Under the pieces are notes generated by a model. It was given only the letters and a program-made list of their open reading frames with translations, ran no database searches and had not been told where the DNA came from. The position numbers were made by a program, and so were the translations under genes. Below, in pieces: positions 32,977-42,200 of a stretch of 64,000 bases of DNA; the first letter of the stretch is position 1, and every line of letters starts with the position of its first letter. The stretch comes from an uncultured Clostridia bacterium (GTDB lineage: Bacteria > Bacillota > Clostridia > Christensenellales > Pumilibacteraceae): assembly GCA_947588325.1 (NCBI GenBank), contig CANPYH010000001.1, positions 1-64,000 of the forward strand, written 5' to 3'.

Positions 32977-34965
32977 TTATTGTTTTTCCCAGCTCTTGTT
33001 ATTGCCCTTCTTTCGCAACTTATACGACGGGTCGGGCGAATCGACGCGTATAATCTCCGCGTTGTCCGCAATCTCGCCGCACTTGGCGGTAAGCGAGTTT
33101 TTATCGGACAGCGGCACAATGAATTTGCACACCTTGCCCGATTGCTTGCCTATAAGCTCGCCGTTATTATACAATTCCGCACCGCCCGCATTGGTATAGA
33201 CGGTAACATGCGTTGTCTTACCGCAACGATTAACGAAACGTTTCCCGCATATGTGGATAAACGGCTCGTCCGACCAATACGCCTTATAGAGGTAGAACGC
33301 GTCCTTGCGGATCTTTCTGTCGAAGGTGATGAGACCCTTGTGGTTCATTCCCGGTTCGCCGCCCTGGTTGCGTGCGTCGGCGGCAAAGTCGAACATGTTC
33401 CAGACGTGCGTAGCCCAAAGATAGGGGCGTTGCTCGATTATGTCGAGGTATTTCTCGTGGAATATACACTGATATTCCTCGGTATTATCGCCGCGCTTGG
33501 GTTTTTCGGCGTGAAGCCCCGTCATTGCCTCCGCTCCGTACTCGGAAAGCCCCAACGGAACGGTCTTGTGCGCGCGGTGGAAACGGTCGAGCTTTCTTCC
33601 CGCAAGGGAGAAGAAGGGCAGATACCAGCCGTGATAGAGGTTGTACGACACGAGATCGGTTACATAGTTAAGTTTGTTCCGCACCCGCTTAATCATGTAG
33701 CAGGCGAGGACGGTAAGTCGGGTGTCGTCGAGCTTATGGCACATAGCGTTGATCTTCTTGTGACACTCGAGACGGTCGGCTCCCGCGCCGTGCATGGTTA
33801 TTTCGTTGGATATGCACCAACATACAATGCAGGGGTGGTTGTACTGCTGTGCGATAAGCTCGCGCATCTGGCTTACGGCGTTGTCGTCCGCATTGTCCAT
33901 GTGCTTGGAGATGTAGGGGATTTCCGCCCACACTACAAGACCTGCGCGGTCGCAAAGCTCATAGAAGTAATCGTCGTGCTGATAGTGCGAAAGCCTGACG
34001 GTGTTTGCGCCTATTTCCTTGATGAGCGCGATATCCTCTTCGTGCATGCTCGCGATAATAGCGTTGCCTATCAACGGCCTGTCCTGGTGTCTGCATACGC
34101 CGCGAAGGGGGTATGACCGACCGTTAAGGAAGAAACCTTTTTCGGGATCCACATAGAAGGAGCGGAAACCGAACTGTGCGCTGACTTCGTCCGCGACTTC
34201 GGCGTACTCCGCCACATATACCAGTGAATTATATTCTCCGAGCGCCATAAGCTCGGCTTTGACTGTATAGAGATAGGGATCTTTGACGCCGTTCCAGAGG
34301 TGGGGAGAGGGAACTTCGATTGCAACGTCCTCGCCGATTTCGGTTGCGACGACCTTTCCGCTGCCGTCAAGCACGGTAACATGTACTTCGCCCCCGCCGA
34401 CGACATACGATTTGACGCATACAATGCCCTTGCCGTCCTTGATTTCGGGCGTTATTTTGATTCCCGGCGAGCCGAGATGATCCATGTCGAAATGCGAGGG
34501 GGAGAGGGTAATAAGGTCCACGTCGCGATATATACCGCCGTAGAAAGTGAAGTCGGCGGTCTGCGGATATACCGTATCGTTTTTGCGGTTATCTGCCAAC
34601 ACCACGAGCAGGTTTTCCTTTTTGAGCGCGTCGGTTATGTCTACGCGGAATTTGGAATACCCACCGTCGTGGGTGAACAATTTTTTGCCGTTAAGATATA
34701 TATGAGCCGTTGAGTTTACGCCTTTGAATTGTAAATACGCCTTGCCGCCGCGCTCGAGCGGGGGAGCGGGGAACTTTTTGGCGTAACTGCTTACGCAACG
34801 AACATAGTCGTTTCCGCCGTCCTGCCCGTCCTTTCCGTTCCAGGTGTGCGGCAGATCCACATGCTCGCCCGTGAAATTCCGACATTCGTCGGCAAACGCT
34901 TTTTCGGCGTCGTCGTTTCCGAGGATAAATATCCAATCCTTGTTAAAGTTTACCGTCTTTCTCAT
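32977..34965 (-). CDS. GH2 beta-glycosidase, probably beta-glucuronidase (662 aa)
   Basis: The start is ATG 34965, preceded by GAGGAA; an upstream ATG in frame lacks a ribosome site. The layout is GH2: jelly-roll sugar-binding domain (~1-165), Ig-like domain (~170-270) and TIM barrel. Acid/base is Glu388 (CISNE), nucleophile Glu475 (LGLSEYG). Asn541-x-Lys543 in GMNHKG matches the N-x-K motif that contacts the carboxylate in beta-glucuronidases, although some beta-galactosidases have a similar sequence. It lacks a signal peptide, so it should act on imported glycosides. The location beside the uronate operon and the shared AraC operator favour glucuronidase. It ends at a shared terminator. Confidence 0.8.
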   Translation of the reverse strand: MRKTVNFNKDWIFILGNDDAEKAFADECRNFTGEHVDLPHTWNGKDGQDGGNDYVRCVSSYAKKFPAPPLERGGKAYLQFKGVNSTAHIYLNGKKLFTHDGGYSKFRVDITDALKKENLLVVLADNRKNDTVYPQTADFTFYGGIYRDVDLITLSPSHFDMDHLGSPGIKITPEIKDGKGIVCVKSYVVGGGEVHVTVLDGSGKVVATEIGEDVAIEVPSPHLWNGVKDPYLYTVKAELMALGEYNSLVYVAEYAEVADEVSAQFGFRSFYVDPEKGFFLNGRSYPLRGVCRHQDRPLIGNAIIASMHEEDIALIKEIGANTVRLSHYQHDDYFYELCDRAGLVVWAEIPYISKHMDNADDNAVSQMRELIAQQYNHPCIVCWCISNEITMHGAGADRLECHKKINAMCHKLDDTRLTVLACYMIKRVRNKLNYVTDLVSYNLYHGWYLPFFSLAGRKLDRFHRAHKTVPLGLSEYGAEAMTGLHAEKPKRGDNTEEYQCIFHEKYLDIIEQRPYLWATHVWNMFDFAADARNQGGEPGMNHKGLITFDRKIRKDAFYLYKAYWSDEPFIHICGKRFVNRCGKTTHVTVYTNAGGAELYNNGELIGKQSGKVCKFIVPLSDKNSLTAKCGEIADNAEIIRVDSPDPSYKLRKKGNNKSWEKQ

Positions 34966-34998
34966 AATCAAATTCCTCAAATCACCGCTTATCGATTT

Positions 34999-35056
34999 AT
35001 TATAACACATACCCGCCGCCCGCGCAATTGCATTTATCTGCCAATGTTATTGCATT
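34999..35056 (-). promoter_or_regulatory. AraC-type operator pair plus promoter of the GH2 gene
   Basis: On the minus strand GAAATGCAAT-type sites occur at 35055-35049 and 35033-35027, 22 bp apart. The -35 TTGCGC (35027-35022) starts on the last T of the proximal site, then 17 bp, then TATAAT (35004-34999). Confidence 0.7.
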
Positions 35057-35176
35057 TCTTTTTTGGGGCGACTTCGGACGGCTAAAATTCCGAATCATGT
35101 CGGCGTGTGCCGCAACACTCTTGACAATATGCGCAAAATGTGACATAATAACATCGCTTGAACGGGGATTGGCGTG

Positions 35177-35207
35177 AAAAAAACCGCGCCCGATTGTTCG
35201 GACGCGG
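35177..35207 (-). terminator. Intrinsic terminator after tRNA-Trp
   Basis: On the minus strand a CCGCG...CGCGG stem with inner CCGA/TCGG pairing (35207-35184) is followed by seven Ts (35183-35177). Confidence 0.85.
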
Positions 35208-35213
35208 CGCTCA

Positions 35214-35287
35214 TGGCAGGGGATGAGAGAATCGAACTCCCACCAAAGGTTTTGGAGACCCTTGTCATACCACTAGACTAATCCCCT
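35214..35287 (-). tRNA. tRNA-Trp (anticodon CCA)
   Basis: A 7-bp acceptor stem AGGGGAT/ATCCCCT, a D-arm closed by GTC/GAC, a 7-base anticodon loop CTCCAAA giving anticodon CCA, and a T-arm GGGAG-TTCGATT-CTCTC. The discriminator is G, as in bacterial tRNA-Trp, and CCA is encoded (35216-35214). Confidence 0.95.
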
Positions 35288-35298
35288 ATGCCGCGAGT

Positions 35299-35328
35299 AT
35301 TATATTATATCCGACAGTGATTTGTCAA
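35299..35328 (-). promoter_or_regulatory. Promoter of tRNA-Trp
   Basis: Minus strand TTGACA (35328-35323), 18 bp, TATAAT (35304-35299); the tRNA 5' end is at 35287. Confidence 0.8.
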
Positions 35329-35345
35329 ATGTTTTGGAGTTTATT

Positions 35346-36131
35346 ATGAACAAATGCAAGGTAGGTTTTATAGGTTACGGCAATATGGCAAAAGCGATTG
35401 CCGATTCTCTCGTCGGGAACGACCTGATTGACGGGATATATGCGAGCGATATAAACTGCAGCGCGGGAAACGGCGTTGCGACTATGCTCGGGTCCAACGC
35501 GGAGGTCGTTGCAAAGTCTGACTACGTGTTTTTGTCCGTCAAACCGCAATCGGCGGAAGAGGCGCTTCGCGGTCTCGACTTCGGCGGTAAAATCGTTATC
35601 TCCATCATGGCGGGTAAGGATATAGCCGCGATATCGGGAATGTGCGCGGGTGCGACGAAGATAGTCAGGGTCATGCCCAATCTTTGCGCCCGTGTAAAGA
35701 AGGCGGTCAATGCCTATTGCTGCGTCGGGCTTAACGATGAGGAAGAAAGAACCGTCGCGGTGTTCCTCGGTTCCTTCGGTCTTGCCGCAAAGCTCGACGA
35801 GAGTTTCTTCGACGTAATAACGGGGCTTACGGGTTCCTCTCCCGCATACACCTTCAGATACGCAAAAGCGATGACGGAGTGCGGAGTTAAACATGGGTTG
35901 AGCTTTGAACAGTCCAAGGAGCTTGTGCTCTATTGCGTCGCGGCGTGCATGGATGTGCTTAAATCGGCAAATAGTATGGACGAAATGCAGACTACTATCA
36001 ATAATGTGTGCAGCAAGGGCGGAACGACGATCGAGGGAATATATAAACTCGACGAAGGCAAATTCGACGAGACGGTCATCTCCGCTATCGACGCGGCTAT
36101 AGCGCGTAGCGTCGAACTCGGAAAGAAATGA
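35346..36131 (+). CDS. proC: Pyrroline-5-carboxylate reductase
   Basis: It reduces pyrroline-5-carboxylate to proline. I start it at ATG 35346, which has TTTGGAG upstream and gives the canonical beginning CKVGFIGYGNMAKAIADSL with the dinucleotide-binding G-x-G-x-M motif. Other signatures are VFLSVKPQ, the central VRVMPNLCARV, and the C-terminal TGLTGSSPAYTFRYAKAM and SKGGTTIEGI. The length of 261 aa is normal. The stop overlaps rnhA. No other proline gene is present here, so the substrate probably comes from elsewhere (glutamate or ornithine). Confidence 0.93.
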   Translation: MNKCKVGFIGYGNMAKAIADSLVGNDLIDGIYASDINCSAGNGVATMLGSNAEVVAKSDYVFLSVKPQSAEEALRGLDFGGKIVISIMAGKDIAAISGMCAGATKIVRVMPNLCARVKKAVNAYCCVGLNDEEERTVAVFLGSFGLAAKLDESFFDVITGLTGSSPAYTFRYAKAMTECGVKHGLSFEQSKELVLYCVAACMDVLKSANSMDEMQTTINNVCSKGGTTIEGIYKLDEGKFDETVISAIDAAIARSVELGKK

Positions 36132-36547
36132 AAAAGGTACTGTTATACACAGACGGAGCATGCAGCGGCAATCCCGGAAAAGGGGGATGGGCGTGTGTGC
36201 TTATATACGGCCCTCACAAACGCGAATTGAGCGGCGGCGAAAATTATACGACCAACAACCAAATGGAGCTTAAAGCGGTCATAGAAGGGCTTTCCGCGCT
36301 TAAAGAGCAGTGCGAAGTGGAAGTTTTCAGCGACTCCGCCTATGTCGTCAATGCCTTTACCGAGGATTGGATAGGCGGCTGGGATAAGCGTGGCTGGAAG
36401 AACGTCAAGAACGCCGAGATGTGGCATGAGCTTATCGCCCTTACGCGCCAACATAATGTGCGCTTTCGAAAGGTTAAGGGGCATGCGGACGACGAAATGA
36501 ACAATCGCTGCGACGAGCTGGCGAGACAGGAAATTACCAAACTTTAA
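36128..36547 (+). CDS. rnhA: Ribonuclease HI
   Basis: It cleaves RNA in RNA-DNA hybrids. The catalytic residues are all present at the expected spacing: Asp9 (YTDGACSGNPG), Glu47 (NNQMELKAV), Asp69 (FSDSAYV), Asp129 (NRCDELA), plus His119. The basic handle region (GGWDKRGWKNVKN) is retained, as in E. coli RNase HI. The length of 139 aa is typical of type 1 enzymes. The ATGA overlap with proC indicates coupled translation, an unusual partner for this gene. Confidence 0.95.
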   Translation: MKKVLLYTDGACSGNPGKGGWACVLIYGPHKRELSGGENYTTNNQMELKAVIEGLSALKEQCEVEVFSDSAYVVNAFTEDWIGGWDKRGWKNVKNAEMWHELIALTRQHNVRFRKVKGHADDEMNNRCDELARQEITKL

Positions 36548-36548
36548 T

Positions 36549-37271
36549 ATGGCGAAACACAATAAAACTTTTTCTTTCGTGAGAAAGATAATATTGATTG
36601 TCGCGGTATGCGCTACGGTGATAGCGGTGTGCGCCACGATCTTCAACGCCTTCGGGCTGTGGGAAAAGTTCCACAGCCTTGACGCCATACGCGAGTGGAT
36701 GGCGTCCTTCGGCGCCTGGGGACTTGTGGTCTATGGCGCGATAGTGTTTTTGCAGGTGGTAGTACTGCCCATTCCGTCTACGCTGACCAACCTTGCTGCG
36801 GTGCTTGTTTTCGGCAACAGACCATGGTCGGTGTTCTTCGTCACCGTCGGTTGCACGCTGTTAGGCTCCTTTGTATGTTTCTATCTCGGCAGGTTTTTCG
36901 GTAAAAAAGTCGTCGCCTGGCTGGTCGGCGCGGAAAAGACGGAGAAATATGCGCGCTTACTCGAAAAGAAGGGATATCTCTTCTTCATACTCATGATGGT
37001 ATTGCCCTGTTTTCCCGACGATGTACTGTGTATGGTCGCGGGGCTGAGCACTATGAAAGTGTGGGTTTTCGCAATAATTATCGCGCTTACTCGTCCCGTA
37101 ATGATAGCGTTGATAACCTTCCTCGGTCAGCCCGTCATAGACGCGCTTGACAGCTGGGGAATACCCGTGTCGATAGGAATTTTTGTGCTCATAATCGCCG
37201 CCGTCATAGGCGTTATGTTTATCCGCGACAAAAAGAGAGATAGCAAAAAGAAAATAGAAATAACAAAATAA
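36549..37271 (+). CDS. DedA/TVP38-TMEM64 family membrane protein (240 aa)
   Basis: Starts two bases after rnhA. Five to six hydrophobic segments are seen, with the family core VVLPIPSTLTNLAAVLVFG, then LLGSFVCFYLGRFFGKK and MMVLPCFPDDVLCMVAGLS. These include the G-x-x-x-G and Pro-rich re-entrant loop characteristic of SNARE-associated/DedA-type proteins, which are thought to be lipid scramblases or flippases for undecaprenyl phosphate or phospholipids. The precise substrate cannot be read from the sequence. It is last in the operon, before a terminator. Confidence 0.82.
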   Translation: MAKHNKTFSFVRKIILIVAVCATVIAVCATIFNAFGLWEKFHSLDAIREWMASFGAWGLVVYGAIVFLQVVVLPIPSTLTNLAAVLVFGNRPWSVFFVTVGCTLLGSFVCFYLGRFFGKKVVAWLVGAEKTEKYARLLEKKGYLFFILMMVLPCFPDDVLCMVAGLSTMKVWVFAIIIALTRPVMIALITFLGQPVIDALDSWGIPVSIGIFVLIIAAVIGVMFIRDKKRDSKKKIEITK

Positions 37272-37320
37272 TTAAGAACTCGGTTAAACGCTTAACAAAC
37301 CACAATTAAAATAACTAACA

Positions 37321-37353
37321 AAACAGTCCCGAGGCGGTTGCTTGGGACTGTTT
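37321..37353. terminator. Bidirectional terminator
   Basis: AAACAGTCCC (37321-37330) pairs perfectly with GGGACTGTTT (37344-37353) between convergent transcription units. Confidence 0.85.
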
Positions 37354-37381
37354 GTGTTATCGTTTAATGTTGTTTGCCGCA

Positions 37382-38752
37382 TCAGGCTTTGGTAAGGAAT
37401 TTTTTCATCTTGTCGATCTCGTCCTTCATGGCTTTTGCGGAAGGGGAGCCGGGTGCGGTGCGGCGGGCAATGGCGTTTTCGGGCTTTATGACGTCGAAGA
37501 TATCTTCGAGGAAGTCGCCGAATTTATTATACTCTTCGAGAGTAAGCGTTTGAAGCGTCTTGCCGTTCTTGATACAGTATACAACGAGCTGACCTATTAT
37601 CGAGTGCGCGTCGCGGAAAGGCACGCCCTTATTCGCGAGGTAATCCGCGCACTCCGTTGCGCTCGTAAAGCCGCCGTCGGTGCATTCGCGCAGTCTTTGC
37701 TTGTTGATCTTCATGTCGCCGAGAAGCGCCGTAAAGACGTTAAGGCAGGCTTTAAGCGTGTCGTAGGCGTCGAAAACGCACTCCTTATCCTCTTGCAAAT
37801 CCTTGTCGTAGGCGAGGGGAATACCCTTCATAACCGTCAATATGCTCATGAGATCCCCGTATACGCGACCCGTTTTGCCGCGGAGCAGTTCGTTCATGTC
37901 GGGGTTTTTCTTTTGCGGCATAATGCTCGAGCCCGTCGAGAATTTATCGCTCAGCTCGACGTACTTATATTCGTCCGATGACCAGATGATTATTTCTTCG
38001 GAGAAGCGTGACAGGTGCATCATAGCGACAGAAGCGGCGCTTATGAAGTCTATTACGAAGTCGCGATCACTGACGGCGTCCATGGAGTTGGCGGTAATGG
38101 CGGGGAAGCCGAGAAGTTCGGCAACCATTTTGCGGTCGATAGGGTAAGCCGTGGAGGTGCAAGCTCCGCTTCCGAGCGGCATTACGTCAATGCGTTCGAG
38201 CGCGCTCTTAAAGCGGGAAATATCGCGGGCAAACATCTCCGCATACGCCATGAAATGGTGCGCAAGGGTGGTAGGCTGCGCTTTCTGCAAGTGCGTGAAC
38301 GCGGGCATAACGGTATCGAGATTTTTCTCCGATATCCCGACCAGCCGTTTTATCAGCGCCTTTATCAGCGTGATAATATCCTTTGCGGCGTCGCGGAGGA
38401 AGAGCCTTATATCGAGGGCGACCTGATCGTTACGGGACCTGCCCGTGTGCAGCTTTTTTCCGACCGCGCCTATGCGTGCGACCAGCTCGTTTTCGACGAA
38501 GGAATGTATGTCCTCGGCGTCGTTAATAACCGTCATTCCGCTTTCTATATCCGCAAGAATGCCGTCGAGCCCCTTGACTATTATGTCCGACTCGGCAGAA
38601 GGAATAATGCCGCACTTGCCAAGCATAGTGCAGTGAGCCTTACTGCCCATTATGTCGTAGCGATAGAGCCGCTTGTCGAAATCGAGGGAGCTGTTAAAGC
38701 TGTCAGCAGCCTTATCGGTTTCGCCTTCGAACCTTCCCGACCAAAGTTTCAT
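37382..38752 (-). CDS. argH: Argininosuccinate lyase
   Basis: It splits argininosuccinate to arginine and fumarate. Signature residues are the fumarase-superfamily loop STGSSIMPQKKNPDMNELL, the early KLWSGRFEGETDKAADSFNS, VENELVARIG, LHTGRSRNDQVALD and PAFTHLQKAQPTT. The length of 456 aa is normal. It starts 13 bases after argG ends, so argG-argH form an operon transcribed leftward, the final two steps of arginine synthesis. No other arg genes occur in the window. Confidence 0.96.
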   Translation of the reverse strand: MKLWSGRFEGETDKAADSFNSSLDFDKRLYRYDIMGSKAHCTMLGKCGIIPSAESDIIVKGLDGILADIESGMTVINDAEDIHSFVENELVARIGAVGKKLHTGRSRNDQVALDIRLFLRDAAKDIITLIKALIKRLVGISEKNLDTVMPAFTHLQKAQPTTLAHHFMAYAEMFARDISRFKSALERIDVMPLGSGACTSTAYPIDRKMVAELLGFPAITANSMDAVSDRDFVIDFISAASVAMMHLSRFSEEIIIWSSDEYKYVELSDKFSTGSSIMPQKKNPDMNELLRGKTGRVYGDLMSILTVMKGIPLAYDKDLQEDKECVFDAYDTLKACLNVFTALLGDMKINKQRLRECTDGGFTSATECADYLANKGVPFRDAHSIIGQLVVYCIKNGKTLQTLTLEEYNKFGDFLEDIFDVIKPENAIARRTAPGSPSAKAMKDEIDKMKKFLTKA

Positions 38753-38765
38753 TTATTTTCTATCC

Positions 38766-40019
38766 TCATTTTTTCTTGCAGCAGGTGGATTTTTTGCATT
38801 CCTTCTGCTTCTCGAGAGACTGCATTTTCATTGCGCGTACTTTAGAGGACAGCCCGAACAGAGTGATGAATCCCTCCGCGTCATGGTGATCGTAAAGCTC
38901 GCCGGTGGTGAAACTTGCAAGCGACTCGTTATAGAGAGAGTAGGGGGAAGTAGTGCCCGCTTTGATGATATTGCCCTTATAGAGCTTGAGCTTGACTTCG
39001 CCCGTAACGTATTCCTGCGTAACGTCGACAAAGGCGCTTATTGCCTCGCGAAGAGGGGTAAACCACTTGCCCTCGTATACGATTGTTGCAAATTTGTTGC
39101 CCATATCCTTCTTCATCTCGAGCGTCTCTTTGTCGAGGATGAGTTCTTCGAGCTGTTCGTGAGCCGCCATAAGTATCGTGCCGCCGGGGGTCTCGTATAC
39201 TCCGCGCGACTTCATTCCGACAACGCGGTTTTCGACGATATCGACAATTCCTATACCGTTTGCGCCGCCGAGTTTATTAAGCTCGGTAATGATTTCGCTG
39301 ACCTTCATCTTTTTGCCGTTGAGCGTTTTAGGCACGCCTTTTTCGAAGGTAAGCGTGATTTCCGTCTCTTTATCGGGAGCCTTTTCGGGGGTTGTGCCGA
39401 GAACGAGAAGGTGGTCATAGTTGGGAGCGTTGGCGGGATCTTCGAGTTCAAGACCTTCGTGGCTGATATGCCATATGTTACGGTCGCGGCTGTATGAAGT
39501 ATCTGCCGAGAAGGGAAGGTTAATACCGTGCGCACGGCAATACTCGATCTCTTCCTGACGGGACGACATCGTCCACTTGTCGCTTCTCCAGGCAGCGATG
39601 ATTTTAAGGTCGGGAGCGAGAGCTTTTATACCGAGCTCGAAACGGATCTGGTCATTGCCCTTGCCCGTAGCGCCGTGGCAGATTGCGGTAGCGCCCTCTT
39701 TGCGGGCTATTTCGACGAGGCGCTTGGCAATGAGCGGACGCGCCATCGAGGTGCCGAGAAGATATTTATTCTCATATACCGCACCCGCTTTGACGCAGGG
39801 CATGATATAATCGTCGCAGAATTCGTCTATGACGTTTTCTATGTACAGTTTGCACGCGCCCGTGGAGAGTGCGCGTTGCTCTAGCCCGTCAAGCTCTTCA
39901 GCCTGTCCGCAATCTACGCAAACGCAGACGACGTCATAGTCGAAATTCTCTTTGAGCCAAGGAATGATGGCAGTCGTATCGAGACCGCCCGAATACGCAA
40001 GTATGATCTTTTCTTTCAT
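38766..40019 (-). CDS. argG: Argininosuccinate synthase
   Basis: It condenses citrulline and aspartate with ATP. The PP-loop ATPase motif [16 protein letters not shown] is at the N-terminus; [29 protein letters not shown] and the C-terminal [13 protein letters not shown] are typical. The length is 417 aa with a short Cys/Lys-rich tail. The start has AAGGAG upstream. The promoter (40101-40073) overlaps the region of the divergent ruvC promoter. I saw no convincing ArgR box. Confidence 0.96.
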   Translation of the reverse strand: MKEKIILAYSGGLDTTAIIPWLKENFDYDVVCVCVDCGQAEELDGLEQRALSTGACKLYIENVIDEFCDDYIMPCVKAGAVYENKYLLGTSMARPLIAKRLVEIARKEGATAICHGATGKGNDQIRFELGIKALAPDLKIIAAWRSDKWTMSSRQEEIEYCRAHGINLPFSADTSYSRDRNIWHISHEGLELEDPANAPNYDHLLVLGTTPEKAPDKETEITLTFEKGVPKTLNGKKMKVSEIITELNKLGGANGIGIVDIVENRVVGMKSRGVYETPGGTILMAAHEQLEELILDKETLEMKKDMGNKFATIVYEGKWFTPLREAISAFVDVTQEYVTGEVKLKLYKGNIIKAGTTSPYSLYNESLASFTTGELYDHHDAEGFITLFGLSSKVRAMKMQSLEKQKECKKSTCCKKK

Positions 40020-40042
40020 GGTTACTCCTTACAGTCAATTAC

Positions 40043-40071
40043 TTGACTTTTATATTGTTTTCGGATATATT
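40043..40071 (+). promoter_or_regulatory. Promoter of ruvCAB-queA-tgt
   Basis: TTGACT (40043-40048), 17 bp, TATATT (40066-40071). It lies back-to-back with the argG promoter. Confidence 0.65.
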
Positions 40072-40072
40072 T

Positions 40073-40101
40073 AATATAACAGTTTTAAGCAAAATAATCA
40101 A
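40073..40101 (-). promoter_or_regulatory. Promoter of argGH
   Basis: Minus strand TTGATT (40101-40096), 17 bp, TATATT (40078-40073). Confidence 0.65.
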
Positions 40102-40118
40102 CTGTTTGGAGCATAAGA

Positions 40119-40610
40119 TTGAGAATTTTGGGGCTTGATCCGGGATACGCGACGATAGGCTTCGGCGTAATAGACAAAACCGAAATGGGACTGTCCGCTG
40201 TTGACTACGGCGTTATCCAAACTCCGCCAAGCGAGACTATCGCGGTAAGGCTTGCAATGATAGACGACGCAATGACGTCCGTTATGAAAAAGTACGGTCC
40301 CGACTGCGTCTCTATCGAAGAGCTGTTCTTCAATACCAACATAACGACGGGTATTAAGGTCGCACACGCGAGGGGGGTTATGATCCTTAACGCGATAAAG
40401 TCGTGTGGTCAGCTCTACGAATATACGCCACTGCAAATCAAACAGGCTTTGACGGGAAACGGCAGAGCGACTAAACAGCAGGTGGAATATATGGTTAAAA
40501 TGGTACTCCGCCTTGCCGTCGTTCCTCGGCCCGACGATGCGGCGGACGCGCTTGCTGCGGCTATATGTCACGCAAATATGTCGGGCTCGACAAAGAGGGA
40601 GGTAAAATAA
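40119..40610 (+). CDS. ruvC: Holliday junction resolvase RuvC
   Basis: It begins with TTG at 40119, set by the TTTGGAG site ten bases upstream and by the family start (RILGLDPGYATIGFGVID). Catalytic acidic residues are visible: Asp in GLDPG, Glu in SIEELFFNTN and the DDAADALAAA pair near the C-terminus. The length of 163 aa is typical. It resolves the junctions that RuvAB moves. The stop overlaps the ruvA start codon. Confidence 0.95.
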   Translation: MRILGLDPGYATIGFGVIDKTEMGLSAVDYGVIQTPPSETIAVRLAMIDDAMTSVMKKYGPDCVSIEELFFNTNITTGIKVAHARGVMILNAIKSCGQLYEYTPLQIKQALTGNGRATKQQVEYMVKMVLRLAVVPRPDDAADALAAAICHANMSGSTKREVK

Positions 40611-41188
40611 TGTACGCTTATATCAGGGGCACCGTTGCCGAAGTGTCGGGCAACTCCGTCGTGCTTGACGTCGGCGGTGTGGGTTACGAGCTGTTCGTTT
40701 CCATGACGACGCTCGAAACGTGCCGCGTCGGCGAGACTAAAACCTTGCAGACTTATCTTAACGTCAGAGAGGACGAAATGAGCCTTTTCGGGTTTGCAGA
40801 TAAAGCCGAAAAAGCGTTGTTTATCAACCTTAAATCAGTAAGCGGAATAGGTCCCAAGCTCGCGCTTACCATTCTCGGCGGAATGAAATTGCGGGATCTC
40901 GTGGTAAATATCGTATCGGGCAATTCGGCGGCGCTCGGCTCTATAAAAGGCGTGGGCAAAAAGACGGCGGAGCGTATCGTTACCGAGCTTAAAGACAAAT
41001 TGAGCAAAGACTATGACGGAGAGGTCGCGCCGCAAGTAGAAACGACGCTGACGGGCGACGCCGAAGAGGCGGCAATGGTTCTCGTTGCGCTCGGGTACAA
41101 AAAGGAGGCCGCGGTCAAGGCGGTTTCCGAAGTATACAGCGAAGGTATGTCGGTCAATATGATCGTGCATAAGGCGATAGGCAGGTGA
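40610..41188 (+). CDS. ruvA: Holliday junction DNA helicase subunit RuvA
   Basis: ATG 40610 overlaps the ruvC stop (TAATG) and gives the standard start [15 protein letters not shown]. The OB-fold domain I, the helix-hairpin-helix motifs ([16 protein letters not shown] and [16 protein letters not shown]) and the small C-terminal domain III that contacts RuvB ([20 protein letters not shown]) are all present. Length 192 aa. GGGAGG within the end of ruvC serves as the ribosome site. Confidence 0.95.
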   Translation: MYAYIRGTVAEVSGNSVVLDVGGVGYELFVSMTTLETCRVGETKTLQTYLNVREDEMSLFGFADKAEKALFINLKSVSGIGPKLALTILGGMKLRDLVVNIVSGNSAALGSIKGVGKKTAERIVTELKDKLSKDYDGEVAPQVETTLTGDAEEAAMVLVALGYKKEAAVKAVSEVYSEGMSVNMIVHKAIGR

Positions 41189-42198
41189 GTATGGACGGAG
41201 AGAGATTTATAACAAGTACCAAAATTCAGCTCGACAGCGAGCTTGATTTGACTCTGCGCCCTAAAACCTTTACCGATTACATAGGGCAGAGCAAAGTCAA
41301 GAGCAACCTCGAGGTGTTCATTAACGCGGCAAAGCAGCGTGGCGAGACATTGGATCACGTTTTGCTGTACGGACCTCCGGGGCTTGGTAAAACCACGATT
41401 GCGCATATCATCGCCAACGAGATGGATGCGGATATTAAGGTAATCAGCGGTCCTGCGCTCAGTTCTATGTTAGACATAGTATCAATTTTGACGGGTATTG
41501 AACCGGGCGACGTACTTTTCATCGACGAAATTCACCGAGTGAACAAGACGGTCGAAGAGGCGCTCTATTCGGCAATGGAGGACTTTACCCTCGATATCGT
41601 GCAGGGTAAAGGTCCCGGGGCGCGGACGATTAAGCTCCCGCTGAATAAGTTCACGCTCGTCGGCGCTACGACGAGAACGGGCATGCTTACAGGTCCCATG
41701 CGCGACCGTTTCGGCGTAATATGCCGTCTCGAACCGTATACTTTCGAGGATCTCGAGAGAATAATAAGACGGTCGGCGGGCATTCTTAATGTGGAGATAG
41801 ACGACGACGCCGCGCACGAACTTGCAATGCGTTCGAGAGGCACGCCGCGGCTTGCCAACAGGCTGGTCAAACGCGTGCGCGACTTTGCGCAGATCATGGG
41901 CGACGGTCGCATAACAAAGGATATTACGGATAAAGCGCTCTCGTGCATAGGCGTTGACTCGCTCGGTCTCGACGATAACGACCGCGCCGTACTCGAGGCG
42001 CTCACCGTCAAGTTTTGCGGCAGACCCGTCGGTATTGACACGCTTGCCGCCGCTACCAACGAGGACGCGGGGACTATCGAAGACGTTATAGAGCCTTATC
42101 TGATACAACTCGGTTTTGTATCCAGGACGCCGAGGGGCAGAATAGCAATGCCTAAAGCGTATATACATCTCGGACTTACTCCGCCAAAGCAGGATTAA
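41185..42198 (+). CDS. ruvB: Holliday junction DNA helicase motor RuvB
   Basis: GTG 41185 overlaps the ruvA stop; ATG 41191 is an alternative two codons later. An AAA+ ATPase: Walker [15 protein letters not shown], Walker B LFIDEIHR, sensor motif [18 protein letters not shown], then a winged-helix domain ([20 protein letters not shown], ending in [15 protein letters not shown]). Length 337 aa. It forms the hexameric motor for branch migration with RuvA. It is followed three bases later by queA. Confidence 0.96.
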   Translation: MSMDGERFITSTKIQLDSELDLTLRPKTFTDYIGQSKVKSNLEVFINAAKQRGETLDHVLLYGPPGLGKTTIAHIIANEMDADIKVISGPALSSMLDIVSILTGIEPGDVLFIDEIHRVNKTVEEALYSAMEDFTLDIVQGKGPGARTIKLPLNKFTLVGATTRTGMLTGPMRDRFGVICRLEPYTFEDLERIIRRSAGILNVEIDDDAAHELAMRSRGTPRLANRLVKRVRDFAQIMGDGRITKDITDKALSCIGVDSLGLDDNDRAVLEALTVKFCGRPVGIDTLAAATNEDAGTIEDVIEPYLIQLGFVSRTPRGRIAMPKAYIHLGLTPPKQD

Positions 42199-42200
42199 CA

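Noticed and set aside
32755..34116. 453-aa open frame on the plus strand
   Set aside because: Antisense to the GH2 gene; starts inside kdgK and runs through the bidirectional terminator. The GH2 catalytic motifs show that the other strand is coding.
35218..35287. tRNA-Gly (anticodon TCC) reading of this tRNA
   Set aside because: Aligning the 7-base loop CTCCAAA puts CCA at positions 34-36, and the discriminator G fits Trp.
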